A DNA stretch of 10,733 bases from Phycisphaerae bacterium (GCA_030432455.1 JAUIHC010000068.1:1-10733); one strand, 5' to 3'. Positions 1-7,104 are shown, counted from the first letter of the stretch. A program made the numbers and translations. The notes: generated by a model not told the origin, from the letters alone.

Positions 1-1302
1 GGCCTCCATGCACGCCATCGTGTCGAGCCCCGCGGTCTTCGGCAGTTGGACACCGAGCGACCGTTCAATCGCCTTCAGGATCGGCGGCTTCAGGACCGGA
101 GTCACCCCGACCGAGCCGACGCCCTGCACATTGGAGTGCCCGCGGAGCGGCAGCAGCCCCGCCCCCGGCCGGCCGAGCATGCCCCGCATCATCGCGAGTC
201 CGGCGAGCGTCTGGACGTTCGCCACGCCGTGCGCATGATGCGTGATGCCCATCGTCCACGCGAAGATCGTGCGCTCGCTCTCGGCGTAGAGGGCGGCGAT
301 CCGCTCGAGCTCGGTCCGCGCGACGCCGCACGCGGCCTCGAGGTCGGACCACGCGAGGCCCTCGATCCAGTTCCGCCAGGCGTCCCAGTCGTCGCAGTGA
401 TCGGCGACGAACGACTCGGCCACCGCCCCGAGCGCCATCGTCGCCTTGGCGATGCCCGCGAGCACCGCGATGTCGCTGCCGATCCGCGGCATGAGGTACT
501 CGTCGGCGATGTCGGTGCCGAAGAGCAGACTCCGCACGTCGCTGGGCACCTTGAAGCGCACGAGCCCGAGTTCGCGCATCGGATTGACGACCACGACCTT
601 GCCGCGTCGTCGCTTGAGTTCCATGAGCGACCGCATGAACCGCGGATGGTTGCTCGCGGGATTGCCCCCGATCAGGAAGAGGAGGTCGCAGCGATCGACA
701 TCGTCGAGACCGATCGTCGCGGTGCCCGAACCGGTCACGCTCGCGAGGCCGACGCCCGAGGCCTGGTGGCAGTAGTACGAGCAGTTGTTGACATTGTTGG
801 TGCCGTACAGCCGGGCGAAGAGCTGCAGCAGGAACGCCGCCTCGTTCGAGCTTCGACCGCTGAAGTAGAAGAAGGTGCGCTCGGGCGGCGTCTTCCGCAG
901 TTGCTCGACGAGCCGATCCATCGCCTGCGACCACGACACGGTGCGGTAGCGGTCGTCGAGCGGCCCGGCGTGAAGCGGATGCACGATGCGGCCGAGCGAC
1001 TCCAGTTCACGCGGCGAGAGCGACCGCAGCGACGCGAAGTCGTGGTCGGCCCAGAACTCGGGCGTGATCGCGCCGCCCATGTCCGCGACCATCGCCTGCA
1101 GCGACTTCTTGCAGACCTCGGGGAAGTGGCCGCTCTCGTTGACCATCCCTCCCGCCTGCCCGCCCATGCCGAGGGCACAGGTCTTGCACGCGTTGCGGGT
1201 CCGCATCGCTCGCCAGAGCCGCAGAACCCCACCGGCCTCGCGGGCCTTCTTCAAGGTGTAGAGGATGGCCGGGAACCCGCCGGCGGCGGACGGTGCTCGC
1301 AT
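1..1302 (-). CDS. FdhF/YdeP-type molybdopterin oxidoreductase, N-terminal part (cut by left edge)
   Basis: The minus-strand frame is open for all 434 codons from ATG 1302-1300 to the window edge. Near the N-terminus are the block YTLKKAREAGG (15-25) and the cysteine pattern CKTCALGMGGQ (C39, C42) followed by FPEVCKKS (C64), a likely Fe-S site. Residues 172-184 read NNCSYYCHQASGV; by comparison with formate dehydrogenase H, C178-H179 falls where the catalytic SeCys-His lies, so C178 is the predicted Mo or W ligand. FLIGGNPASNHPR (about 210-222) and RGHSNVQGVGSVG (about 388-400) are further cofactor-domain signatures. The family (oxidoreductase alpha subunit, E. coli YdeP relatives) is usually about 750 residues, so about 40% is missing. 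Substrate is unknown; formate oxidation should not be assumed. No FdhD or cofactor gene is nearby. ATG 1302 is preferred over ATG 1341 because it begins just before the conserved block and has a -10-like hexamer six bases upstream. Confidence 0.92.
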   Translation of the reverse strand, partial: MRAPSAAGGFPAILYTLKKAREAGGVLRLWRAMRTRNACKTCALGMGGQAGGMVNESGHFPEVCKKSLQAMVADMGGAITPEFWADHDFASLRSLSPRELESLGRIVHPLHAGPLDDRYRTVSWSQAMDRLVEQLRKTPPERTFFYFSGRSSNEAAFLLQLFARLYGTNNVNNCSYYCHQASGVGLASVTGSGTATIGLDDVDRCDLLFLIGGNPASNHPRFMRSLMELKRRRGKVVVVNPMRELGLVRFKVPSDVRSLLFGTDIADEYLMPRIGSDIAVLAGIAKATMALGAVAESFVADHCDDWDAWRNWIEGLAWSDLEAACGVARTELERIAALYAESERTIFAWTMGITHHAHGVANVQTLAGLAMMRGMLGRPGAGLLPLRGHSNVQGVGSVGVTPVLKPPILKAIERSLGVQLPKTAGLDTMACMEA

Positions 1303-1308
1303 TCCTCG

Positions 1309-1314
1309 AGGATA
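1309..1314 (-). promoter_or_regulatory. Possible -10 box (TATCCT) for the molybdopterin oxidoreductase
   Basis: On the minus strand TATCCT (matches TAnnnT) is followed by six bases, CGAGGA, and then the ATG at 1302. Transcription starting about seven bases downstream would begin at or next to the start codon. The same arrangement precedes gmk, tmk, lepB and the gene at 8606. The GAGGA touching the ATG is too close to serve as a normal ribosome binding site. No convincing -35 box is visible. Confidence 0.4.
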
Positions 1315-1399
1315 CCGACCCGGCGACGACGCCCGCGCCATCGACCGTGATAGGGTGCGGCCGAACGCCTGTCACCCTCCAGCACCCCGGCACCAGCAC

Positions 1400-1888
1400 A
1401 TGATCACCTACCTGCTCCACACCTACGACTTCAACCTTCGGCACGCCCGGCATCTCGTCACCGGGCTCACCCCCGATCAGGGCGTGGCCCAGCCCGGGGG
1501 GCTCGTGAACCACATCTGCTGGACGCTCGGACATCTCGCCACCGCGACGGATGTCGCGATGGCCGAGCTCGGGGGCGAGATGATCATCCCGGAAGCCACG
1601 GCCATGAAGTTCTTCCCGAGCGTGCCGATCACCGACGGGGTCGCCGACTACCCCTCGATCGAGGAACTGATGACCATGCTCGAGGTGGGTCACGCCCGGG
1701 TGGCGTCCCGCGTCTCCGAGGCGACGGCGGAGCAACTGGACGCCAGGCCGGCCATCGAGATGGTCCAGCGGCGGTTCTCCCGCGTCGGCGACTTCATCCA
1801 CTACATCATGAGCGCCCACGAAGGCGTGCATCTCGGCCAGATCGCCGACGCGCGACGAGCCATGGGGCTCGAGAACACGGACCTCTGA
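1400..1888 (+). CDS. DinB-family protein (putative metal-dependent four-helix-bundle protein)
   Basis: A 162-residue protein beginning MITYLLHTYDFNLRHA, typical of DinB/YfiT-like four-helix bundles. The family's three metal-binding histidines are visible: H45 in HICWTLGHL and H140/H144 in SAHEGVHLGQI near the C-terminus. Members bind Zn or Ni; some are thiol transferases using bacillithiol or mycothiol, but most have no known reaction, so no substrate is proposed. Length matches the family. The frame is open upstream to 1265, but ATG 1400 is chosen because the conserved first helix starts there and the upstream peptide looks like non-coding translation. There is no clear Shine-Dalgarno sequence. 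TAGGGT at 1351-1356 could be a -10 box 43 bases upstream. It is divergent from the oxidoreductase; nothing shows that the two act together. Confidence 0.88.
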   Translation: MITYLLHTYDFNLRHARHLVTGLTPDQGVAQPGGLVNHICWTLGHLATATDVAMAELGGEMIIPEATAMKFFPSVPITDGVADYPSIEELMTMLEVGHARVASRVSEATAEQLDARPAIEMVQRRFSRVGDFIHYIMSAHEGVHLGQIADARRAMGLENTDL

Positions 1889-1928
1889 TCGAACGCGCCG
1901 TCGGCGACAGGTCCTGAAGTCGGCTGGC

Positions 1929-2105
1929 ATGTCCTATCTGCTCCGGTGCCTCTGCCTTCTCGGGTTCTGCGGCATCCACCGGCTCTACACCGGCGGGCTT
2001 CTGCTCGTCGGCCGGCGCATCGACCTCTTCCCGGTTCCCGGCATGGTGGCCGACTTGAACAGACGCGTCGCCCTCGACATGCGACGCGTGACCGAGGACC
2101 GCTGA
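1929..2105 (+). CDS. Small TM2-domain-like membrane protein with a shortened domain
   Basis: A 58-residue frame starting MSYLLRCLCLLGFCGIHRLY, matching the start of TM2 domains (first membrane helix followed by the G-x-H-R-hydrophobic-Y motif). It resumes with LLLVGRRIDLFPVPGMVADLN, which matches the end of the domain (G-x-x-IDLF-x-x-PGMV). The linker and most of the second helix, roughly a dozen residues normally between the HRFY-type motif and the second TGG, are absent: the sequence runs YTGG straight into LLLVG. The reading frame is kept, which is consistent with an in-frame deletion between two TG-rich stretches, and GRRIDLFPV carries charged and proline changes where LIDLFLI is usual. 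TM2 proteins are small membrane proteins of unknown biochemical function. The gene lies 40 bases after the DinB gene on the same strand with no strong ribosome binding site. It may be functional, a recent pseudogene, or a true short variant. Confidence 0.6.
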   Translation: MSYLLRCLCLLGFCGIHRLYTGGLLLVGRRIDLFPVPGMVADLNRRVALDMRRVTEDR

Positions 2106-2177
2106 CCGCTCGGCTCGATCGAGACGTGGCTCGGTGGCGCACATCGAATCTCGAGTGTCGAGTCGCGATTCCCCGCC

Positions 2178-3878
2178 TCACCCCGTCCACTCGGCGATCA
2201 TGACGCCCAGATCGGCGCCGTCCACGGTTCCGTTGCCGCTGAAGTCGGCGGATCCCGGGCCCCCCCACTGGCTGATGAGCAGGCCGAGGTCGGCGCCGTT
2301 GACCCGACCGTCGCCGTCGAGGTCGGCGATCGAACCGCAGGTGCCGGTCGTGTCGAAGGTGAACTCGGCGGAGAGGCCGACGTTGCCCGCCCGATCCTCC
2401 GCCCGGACCTGGTAGACGACCGTCGCACAGTCGCCGACGTCGGGAATCGTGCCCGTCCAGATCGAGTTGCCCGACCACTGCATCGGGACCGCCCGGCCGC
2501 GGGCGGCCGCGGCCGCGTAGACGAGCTCCACCGATCGCGGCATGAAGCCTCGATCCGACGAGTACTGGTCGGCGACGAGCGCCCGGACCTCGAATGGTCC
2601 GGTCTCGCCGTCGGCCGGCGCCACCACGGTCACTGCGAGGAAGTTCGGCGCGATCGTGTCGCTGGGCCCCTGGTTCATGTAGATGCGGTTCTGGAAGTTG
2701 CCGCTCTCTCCGCTGGCGGTCACGCAGTCGGGAGCCCCGTCGCCGTCGAGATCGGCGAAGCCGATGTCGAGCGAGCTCTTGGTGAACGACGACTGCATGT
2801 TGCTGGTCTGGATCCAGCTGCCACTGCCGTTGTTGCGATAGAAGCGGTCGGTCGAGGCGAAGAGGGCCGCGACCACGAAGTCGAGGTCGCCGTCCATGTC
2901 CCAGTCGATGAACTTGGTGTCGTTGTCGTCGGAGGTCGGATTGGGAATGATGGCGGACGAGGCGTCGGTCCACCCCGTGCCGGTGCCGTCGTTGAGCAGC
3001 AGAAGTTCGCGGTTCGAGGTGCCGGAGTTCGCGCCGAGCAGATCGAGGTCGCCGTCACCGTCGCAGTCGGCCGCGTCGTAGGAGTACGTGGATCCGTCGG
3101 TCGGCAGCCCCGAGGTCAGCCGCGTGAAGTGGCCGGTGCCGTCGTTGAACCAGAGCTGGCTGCCGCCCGAGACGCTGGATCGGCTGCCGATGTGCAGGTC
3201 GAGGTCGAGATCGCCGTCGGCGTCGAAGAACAGGCAGTCCTGCTGGTCGCGGATGATCGCGTTGGGCGTATGGGTCGCGGTGACGTCGGTGAAGACGCCG
3301 GTGCCGTCGTTGAGGTAGAGGACCGGCTGGCCGTTGCTGCCGAAGCGGCTGCTGGTGCCGCTGTTGCAGAAGGCGAGATCAAGGTCGCCGTCGCCATCCA
3401 CATCGGCGAACTGGCCGCGGGCGGACGAGAGGGTGCGATTCGGCAGTCCGGCGCTCCCGTCGCTGAAGACGCCGGTGCCGTCGTTGATCAGCAGCACCGG
3501 CTTCTTGTTGAAGTCGTTGGCCAGCACCATGTCCCAGTCGCCGTCGCGATCGACATCGCCGAACTCGACGCCGCGGAACCAACCCGTCACCGGAATGCGG
3601 TCCGTCGATTCGTCGGTGAACCGTCCGGTGCCGTCGTTGATGTAGAGCCGCGCCCGAAGCGCCGCCCCTTGCGAGGCGTAGCCCTGACCGTCGGCGAAGG
3701 CGATGTCGAGGTCCCCGTCGCCGTCCACGTCGCAGAACGAGAGCTGGTTGGTGTAGAAGGCCTGACTTGGGAACCGGGTGACGGTCTCGTCCTTGAACTG
3801 CTGGGCCGACGCGGCGGTGACGAGGCACGCGGGCAGGACGCCGGCGAGGACGAGGAACGAGCGCCGCGAACGAGTCAT
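2178..3878 (-). CDS. Secreted seven-repeat VCBS/FG-GAP beta-propeller protein with Ig-like and dockerin-like domains
   Basis: A 566-residue protein. Residues 1-26 form a signal peptide (MTRSRRSFLVLAGVLPACL..., cleavage likely after ASA), which fixes the start at 3878 although the frame continues upstream. Seven calcium-loop motifs of the DxDGDGDLD type begin near residues 50, 108, 159, 219, 271, 325 and 377, each about 50-60 residues apart and mostly paired with a LLLNDGTGxFTD strand: one seven-bladed propeller. Loop 4 (DADGDLDLD) has Leu for the usual Gly, and loop 7 ends GAPD. Residues about 410-510 look like an Ig/FN3-like domain with YSSDRGFMPRSVELVY and VYQVRAEDRAGN. The tail (about 516-566) holds two dockerin-like EF loops, DLDGDGRVNGADLG and DFSGNGTVDGADLG, a planctomycete hallmark. 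It is probably exported and binds Ca2+; no catalytic residues are recognisable, so adhesion or surface display is only a guess. The upstream region holds a 10-bp repeat. Confidence 0.93.
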   Translation of the reverse strand: MTRSRRSFLVLAGVLPACLVTAASAQQFKDETVTRFPSQAFYTNQLSFCDVDGDGDLDIAFADGQGYASQGAALRARLYINDGTGRFTDESTDRIPVTGWFRGVEFGDVDRDGDWDMVLANDFNKKPVLLINDGTGVFSDGSAGLPNRTLSSARGQFADVDGDGDLDLAFCNSGTSSRFGSNGQPVLYLNDGTGVFTDVTATHTPNAIIRDQQDCLFFDADGDLDLDLHIGSRSSVSGGSQLWFNDGTGHFTRLTSGLPTDGSTYSYDAADCDGDGDLDLLGANSGTSNRELLLLNDGTGTGWTDASSAIIPNPTSDDNDTKFIDWDMDGDLDFVVAALFASTDRFYRNNGSGSWIQTSNMQSSFTKSSLDIGFADLDGDGAPDCVTASGESGNFQNRIYMNQGPSDTIAPNFLAVTVVAPADGETGPFEVRALVADQYSSDRGFMPRSVELVYAAAAARGRAVPMQWSGNSIWTGTIPDVGDCATVVYQVRAEDRAGNVGLSAEFTFDTTGTCGSIADLDGDGRVNGADLGLLISQWGGPGSADFSGNGTVDGADLGVMIAEWTG

Positions 3879-3939
3879 GTCTGGATCCGATCTGTTGGAG
3901 GCGGGGCGTGGGTGCGGATCGAGGCCGGGCGGCACGTAC

Positions 3940-3965
3940 GAGTACGGCCGAGTACGGCCGAGTAC
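3940..3965. repeat. 10-bp direct repeat upstream of the propeller gene
   Basis: The plus strand carries GAGTACGGCC twice in a row and then GAGTAC, with unit starts at 3940, 3950 and 3960. It is preceded by a related CGTACG. The 10-bp period is about one turn of DNA helix, so all copies would face the same side. The array lies 62-87 bases upstream of the propeller-protein start codon, a possible site for a regulator or an upstream promoter element. It could equally be a chance slippage repeat. Confidence 0.45.
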
Positions 3966-4062
3966 CTCCCGCGACGACCCGCATCCACGGGACGAGGGGA
4001 GGTTCGACGGCCAAACCCGACCGCGGTTCCCCATCGTGACCCGCCCGGGGCGTGGGCACAAG

Positions 4063-4114
4063 CGATCCGAGGGAGTCGGGCGTGAAACACCACGCCCGAC
4101 CCCGACTCGGATCG
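4063..4114 (-). terminator. Long interrupted hairpin downstream of the lipoprotein gene (possible terminator)
   Basis: Two perfect 9-bp stems, CGATCCGAG (4063-4071) with CTCGGATCG (4106-4114) and TCGGGCGTG (4076-4084) with CACGCCCGA (4091-4099), are separated by a small 4/6-base internal loop and closed by a six-base loop. The structure begins 34 bases past the stop codon of the lipoprotein gene at 4149. There is no T-run after it on the minus strand, so it is not a classic intrinsic terminator. It could be a transcript-end stabiliser or a regulatory structure in the leader of the propeller gene. Confidence 0.45.
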
Positions 4115-4148
4115 GTATGGGACCGACTCTGAGCCCGGTTCCCGGACC

Positions 4149-5321
4149 TCAGTCGCCGGTCCCGGTGCACGCCGGATGGAGGGCGAGGAAGCCCGCCGCC
4201 ACCGCCTGCGCCCGCTCGACGCAGGCAATGTCCTCGTCCCCGGCCGCCTCGATCGGGTCCTCGCCCCGAATCCACGCCTCGACCGCAGGATCGACCGGCC
4301 AGAGATCGAGCATCGAGACCGCGCCGTCGGGCGCGAACGCAAGGCTGCCGTCGGCGGCCAACTCGAAGGGGATCTCGAGATACGCAGAGTCGATCGAGAG
4401 TTCCAGTGGTCCATCGCCCGGCCACGACATCGCCGCATCGACGGTCACCGCGACTCCGATCACGCCGCGTCGGGGCTCGTCGAACCGCACCTGACTGCCT
4501 TCGAATCCGGGGTCGAGTCGCAGGGCGACACCGCCCCCGACCCCGTCGAGATCGAGCGAGAATGCGACGGGCTTCATGCGACGACACCACGACTCGAGAT
4601 CGTCGCCCGGGGCGATCTCGCCGGGTTCGAACGTCTCGACGACCGTGAGCTCTCCGGTGGCGGCGAAGCCCATCGTCTCGCCGAAGGCGTGCACGGAGAC
4701 CATCGAGCCGGACCGCACGGTCCAGGCGTGCTCGACGAGCGGCCGGACCGACTCGGCGACCGCGATCCCCCCGTCGCCCCCGCTCGGCCGAGCCAACTGC
4801 AGTCGCGGTGGTGCGGGATCCAGCGCCAGCGACGCCGTCACGACATCGGCCGCCGCGAACGGGGTCGTGACGTTGCGGCCCGCCCAGTCCCAGCCGTCGC
4901 AGAAGTCGTCGGCGACCACCAGCAGCAGGCCGGCGGGCAGCAGCGGCAGCGCCTCGTTCCAGAGTTCGCGGAACCGATTCCAGTTGGCGTCCTCGCAGGC
5001 CGCCCGCATCTGCGTCGCGAGCACCGAGAACACCTGCAACCGCGTTTCGCGATCGTCGCACCCGGGTGAGTCCGGACGACGGCAGCACTGGAGCTCGTGC
5101 GCAAACCATCCGCTCGCCCCGGCCCTGACCACATCGCAGTACCGCTCCTGGCAGTCATGCGCGCAGCCGCCGAGCAGGCCGCATCCCGCCACCATGCCCC
5201 AGATTCCCGTCATGCCCACCGTGCCCGCATGCCCTGCGAGTCCCCGGCGAGCACCCTTCCCGCACCCTGTCGTCGACCCGCCTTCTGTCTTCAACCAGCC
5301 AGATGTCTTCAACCAGCCCAT
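4149..5321 (-). CDS. Unrecognised lipoprotein candidate with cysteine-rich N-terminal part
   Basis: A 390-residue frame I do not recognise. Residues 37-53 (MTGIWGMVAGCGLLGGC) look like a hydrophobic segment ending in a lipobox, with C53 as the acylated cysteine. The preceding 36 residues hold a two-residue arginine patch (25-26) and the twofold repeat GWLKTSGWLKT. Cysteines follow at about 57, 62, 79, 80, 88, 109 and 141, suggesting disulfides outside the cytoplasm. The rest is acidic and probably beta-rich. The start is uncertain: ATG 5321 has a GAAGGG ribosome-binding-like sequence nine bases upstream and supplies the positive n-region, whereas ATG 5213 would begin the hydrophobic segment directly but has no ribosome binding site and no positive charge. 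lepB ends 154 bases upstream on the same strand. No function is proposed; a mature lipoprotein would be cut by signal peptidase II, not by LepB. Confidence 0.7.
   Translation of the reverse strand: MGWLKTSGWLKTEGGSTTGCGKGARRGLAGHAGTVGMTGIWGMVAGCGLLGGCAHDCQERYCDVVRAGASGWFAHELQCCRRPDSPGCDDRETRLQVFSVLATQMRAACEDANWNRFRELWNEALPLLPAGLLLVVADDFCDGWDWAGRNVTTPFAAADVVTASLALDPAPPRLQLARPSGGDGGIAVAESVRPLVEHAWTVRSGSMVSVHAFGETMGFAATGELTVVETFEPGEIAPGDDLESWCRRMKPVAFSLDLDGVGGGVALRLDPGFEGSQVRFDEPRRGVIGVAVTVDAAMSWPGDGPLELSIDSAYLEIPFELAADGSLAFAPDGAVSMLDLWPVDPAVEAWIRGEDPIEAAGDEDIACVERAQAVAAGFLALHPACTGTGD
5286..5318. repeat. Two-copy 18-bp tandem repeat in the first codons of the lipoprotein gene
   Basis: TGTCTTCAACCAGCC occurs at 5286-5300 and again, identical, at 5304-5318, separated by AGA, giving an 18-bp period. 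Read on the minus strand it encodes GWLKTS then GWLKTE. Because the period is a multiple of three, a copy gain or loss keeps the reading frame. Confidence 0.8.
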
Positions 5322-5322
5322 T

Positions 5323-5344
5323 GCGATCGTCCCTTCACGATCGC
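5323..5344 (-). promoter_or_regulatory. Perfect hairpin enclosing a Shine-Dalgarno-like loop before ATG 5321
   Basis: On the minus strand an 8-base arm GCGATCGT (5344-5337), a six-base loop GAAGGG (5336-5331) and the perfectly complementary arm ACGATCGC (5330-5323) stand one base before ATG 5321. The loop is the only ribosome-binding-like sequence there, nine bases from the ATG. In RNA the purine-rich site would be shown in, or trapped by, a stable stem. As DNA it is a perfect 8+8 inverted repeat that a dimeric repressor could bind. Confidence 0.5.
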
Positions 5345-5475
5345 CCCCGGACGCCGCCGATGCGACGCCCCCGCAACCTCGAATGCGGCAAGACTAGCGA
5401 CGCCCGGCGCGACTCCCGGAAGTCGTGCGGTTTTTCAGGGAACACGGCGTCCGTCCCCGCCGACGCCGAGTCGGC

Positions 5476-7095
5476 TCAGCGGATGAACCGCAACCGACCG
5501 AAGTCGGGCATTATCCGCGGGCCGCTTCCGGCCACCCCGATCGGGGCGGGGAAGTACACGCACCACGCCTTGCCGACCAGCAGGTCTCGCGGCACGAGGA
5601 ACGGGGCATCGTCGCCGGTCACCAGCACGCTCAGAGGATGCGGGCGGCCCCAGTACCGCGAGTCGCGACTCGCGCCGGAGTTGTCGCCGAGCATGAGGAA
5701 CTGATCGGCGCCGAGCACCGCGGGCTCGAGCGGGTCGGTGGCGAAGAGCATGCCCTCGATGTACGGACCGTTCGCCGCGATCTGCTGGCGGCGGTCGAGG
5801 GTGTCGGTCTTGTAGTGCAGGTCGCGATCCACGCGGACGCGGGACATCTCGAAGGGCGACCCCTGGAACCGCCACGCCAGCCGCGGGGCCCGAGCGCGGA
5901 GCGACTTCGGCTCGACTCGATAGCGATCGATCTCGAAATCGGGGTACACCGCCGTCAGCCGCTGGAGTGGATTCCACTCGTACTCGAGCCGGACGACCTC
6001 GTCCCCGCCGACGCCGATCGTCAACGCCTGATCGACATGCGTGAACACGACATCGAGCAGTCCATCGGGACCCGGCTCGAATCCACCCTCGGACGCGGCC
6101 ACCACGGCGCCGGTCGAGTCGCGCATCGTGATCGACGCGGTCCCGGCCGCAAGGCCGAACTCGAAGAGGTGATCGCGGGCGTCGAGCTGGAACGAGGTCT
6201 TGAACGCGGCCGGATCCTCCGGCATGATCGCGGCCGAGATGCGGACGTCGGAGACCGGGTCGATGTCGCGGAGCGAGATGCGGTTCGCCCGCTGGTCCTG
6301 CGGATATCGATAGATGTTGTACGCGTTGAAGTCGTCGATCGGAAGCTGGTCGTCCGCCCAGTCGAGGCGGGTCTCCCCCGCGATCCCGCATCGCCAGGTC
6401 CGGCTGTCGGCGAGCGTCCAGACCGATCCGGTGGTCTTGAACGGAGGACCGTCGAACGGGCGGCGCAGCCGAGCCTGCAGATCGACCGCGTCGCTCGGCA
6501 CGAAGTCCGAGTCGTAGACCGGCTGCCAGATCGCCTCCTGGACATGCCGGGGGCGTCGGGCGATCCGGAAGTCCACGAGGCTGGCGCCGTGCGGCGCGGT
6601 GAAGATGTCGCCGTCGGCGATCAGGACCTGCTCGTTCGGGAGACCGGCGAGCCGTTTGATGTAGTTCTGACTCGGCCCGATCGGATCGACCGGGTTCTTG
6701 AAGACCACGACGTCCCAGCGGTCGGGCTCGAAGAACTCGTAGAGGTACTTGAGGACCAGCACGCGATCGCCCGCACCCACTTGGGACAGGATCGCGCCGG
6801 CCGGAAGTCGGCCGACGCCGCGATCCTGCGAGATCATCGGATCGACCGCGAGGACCGGCTGGTCGGGACCGGAGATGTTCTGAGCGAGGGCCGAGGGATC
6901 GAGCGCGTACTCGTACCCGGTGTCCGGGGCGCGGAACCGGACATGCTGACCCATGAGCGTCGGGGCCATCGAGCCGGTCGGGATCACGAAACCCTCGACC
7001 ACGAAGCCGCGGAACGCCAGCGCGATCGAGAAGGCGACAAGCAGCGACAGGATCGTCTCGGGGACGTCGGTCTGGCGTTGATCTTGCTGGCTCAT
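5476..7095 (-). CDS. lepB: Signal peptidase I with an unusually long domain between boxes D and E
   Basis: Removes signal peptides from exported proteins at the outer face of the cytoplasmic membrane. The 539 residues start with a membrane anchor (about 12-31), then the catalytic serine block GFVIPTGSMAPTL (S42), box C around GAGDRVLVLKYLY (108-119) with RWDVVVFKNP (126-135), the catalytic lysine block NYIKRLAGLPNEQV (K147) and box E LGDNSGASRDSRYWG (469-483). This Ser/Lys pair is diagnostic. The E. coli enzyme has 324 residues; here about 320 residues separate the lysine from box E, nearly 200 more than in E. coli. The insert is beta-rich; SFQLDARDHLFEFGLAAGTASITM and the VDQALTIGVGGDEV stretch resemble a jelly-roll fold (inference). 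Long versions of this kind are expected in planctomycetes. A likely substrate, the propeller protein, is encoded nearby. The gene is divergent from gmk; TAGAGT lies nine bases before the ATG. Confidence 0.95.
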   Translation of the reverse strand: MSQQDQRQTDVPETILSLLVAFSIALAFRGFVVEGFVIPTGSMAPTLMGQHVRFRAPDTGYEYALDPSALAQNISGPDQPVLAVDPMISQDRGVGRLPAGAILSQVGAGDRVLVLKYLYEFFEPDRWDVVVFKNPVDPIGPSQNYIKRLAGLPNEQVLIADGDIFTAPHGASLVDFRIARRPRHVQEAIWQPVYDSDFVPSDAVDLQARLRRPFDGPPFKTTGSVWTLADSRTWRCGIAGETRLDWADDQLPIDDFNAYNIYRYPQDQRANRISLRDIDPVSDVRISAAIMPEDPAAFKTSFQLDARDHLFEFGLAAGTASITMRDSTGAVVAASEGGFEPGPDGLLDVVFTHVDQALTIGVGGDEVVRLEYEWNPLQRLTAVYPDFEIDRYRVEPKSLRARAPRLAWRFQGSPFEMSRVRVDRDLHYKTDTLDRRQQIAANGPYIEGMLFATDPLEPAVLGADQFLMLGDNSGASRDSRYWGRPHPLSVLVTGDDAPFLVPRDLLVGKAWCVYFPAPIGVAGSGPRIMPDFGRLRFIR

Positions 7096-7104
7096 GGAGC
7101 GAGC

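Noticed and set aside
1339..1341. Alternative ATG for the oxidoreductase, 13 codons upstream of the chosen one
   Set aside because: The extra peptide shows no conserved features and has no ribosome binding site or -10-like hexamer at the right distance, whereas ATG 1302 has TATCCT six bases upstream.
46..1350. Plus-strand open frame of 434 codons opposite the oxidoreductase
   Set aside because: The minus strand carries clear family motifs (CKTCALGMGGQ, NNCSYYCHQASG) through the whole stretch; the plus-strand translation is low-complexity and matches nothing I recognise.
2146..2171. Small inverted repeat (CTCGA..TCGAG inside GAATC..GATTC) between the convergent TM2-like and propeller genes, possible terminator
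   Set aside because: Only five base pairs per stem, the two stems overlap at one base and are not continuous, and there is no T-run on either strand. Too weak to call.
2985..3645. Five near-identical 15-mers (around GCCGGTGCCGTCGTTGA) at spaced intervals, resembling a repeat-spacer array
   Set aside because: Spacing is about 140-180 bases and uneven. The repeats lie in frame and encode the NDGTG strand of each propeller blade, so this is protein repeat structure, not CRISPR.
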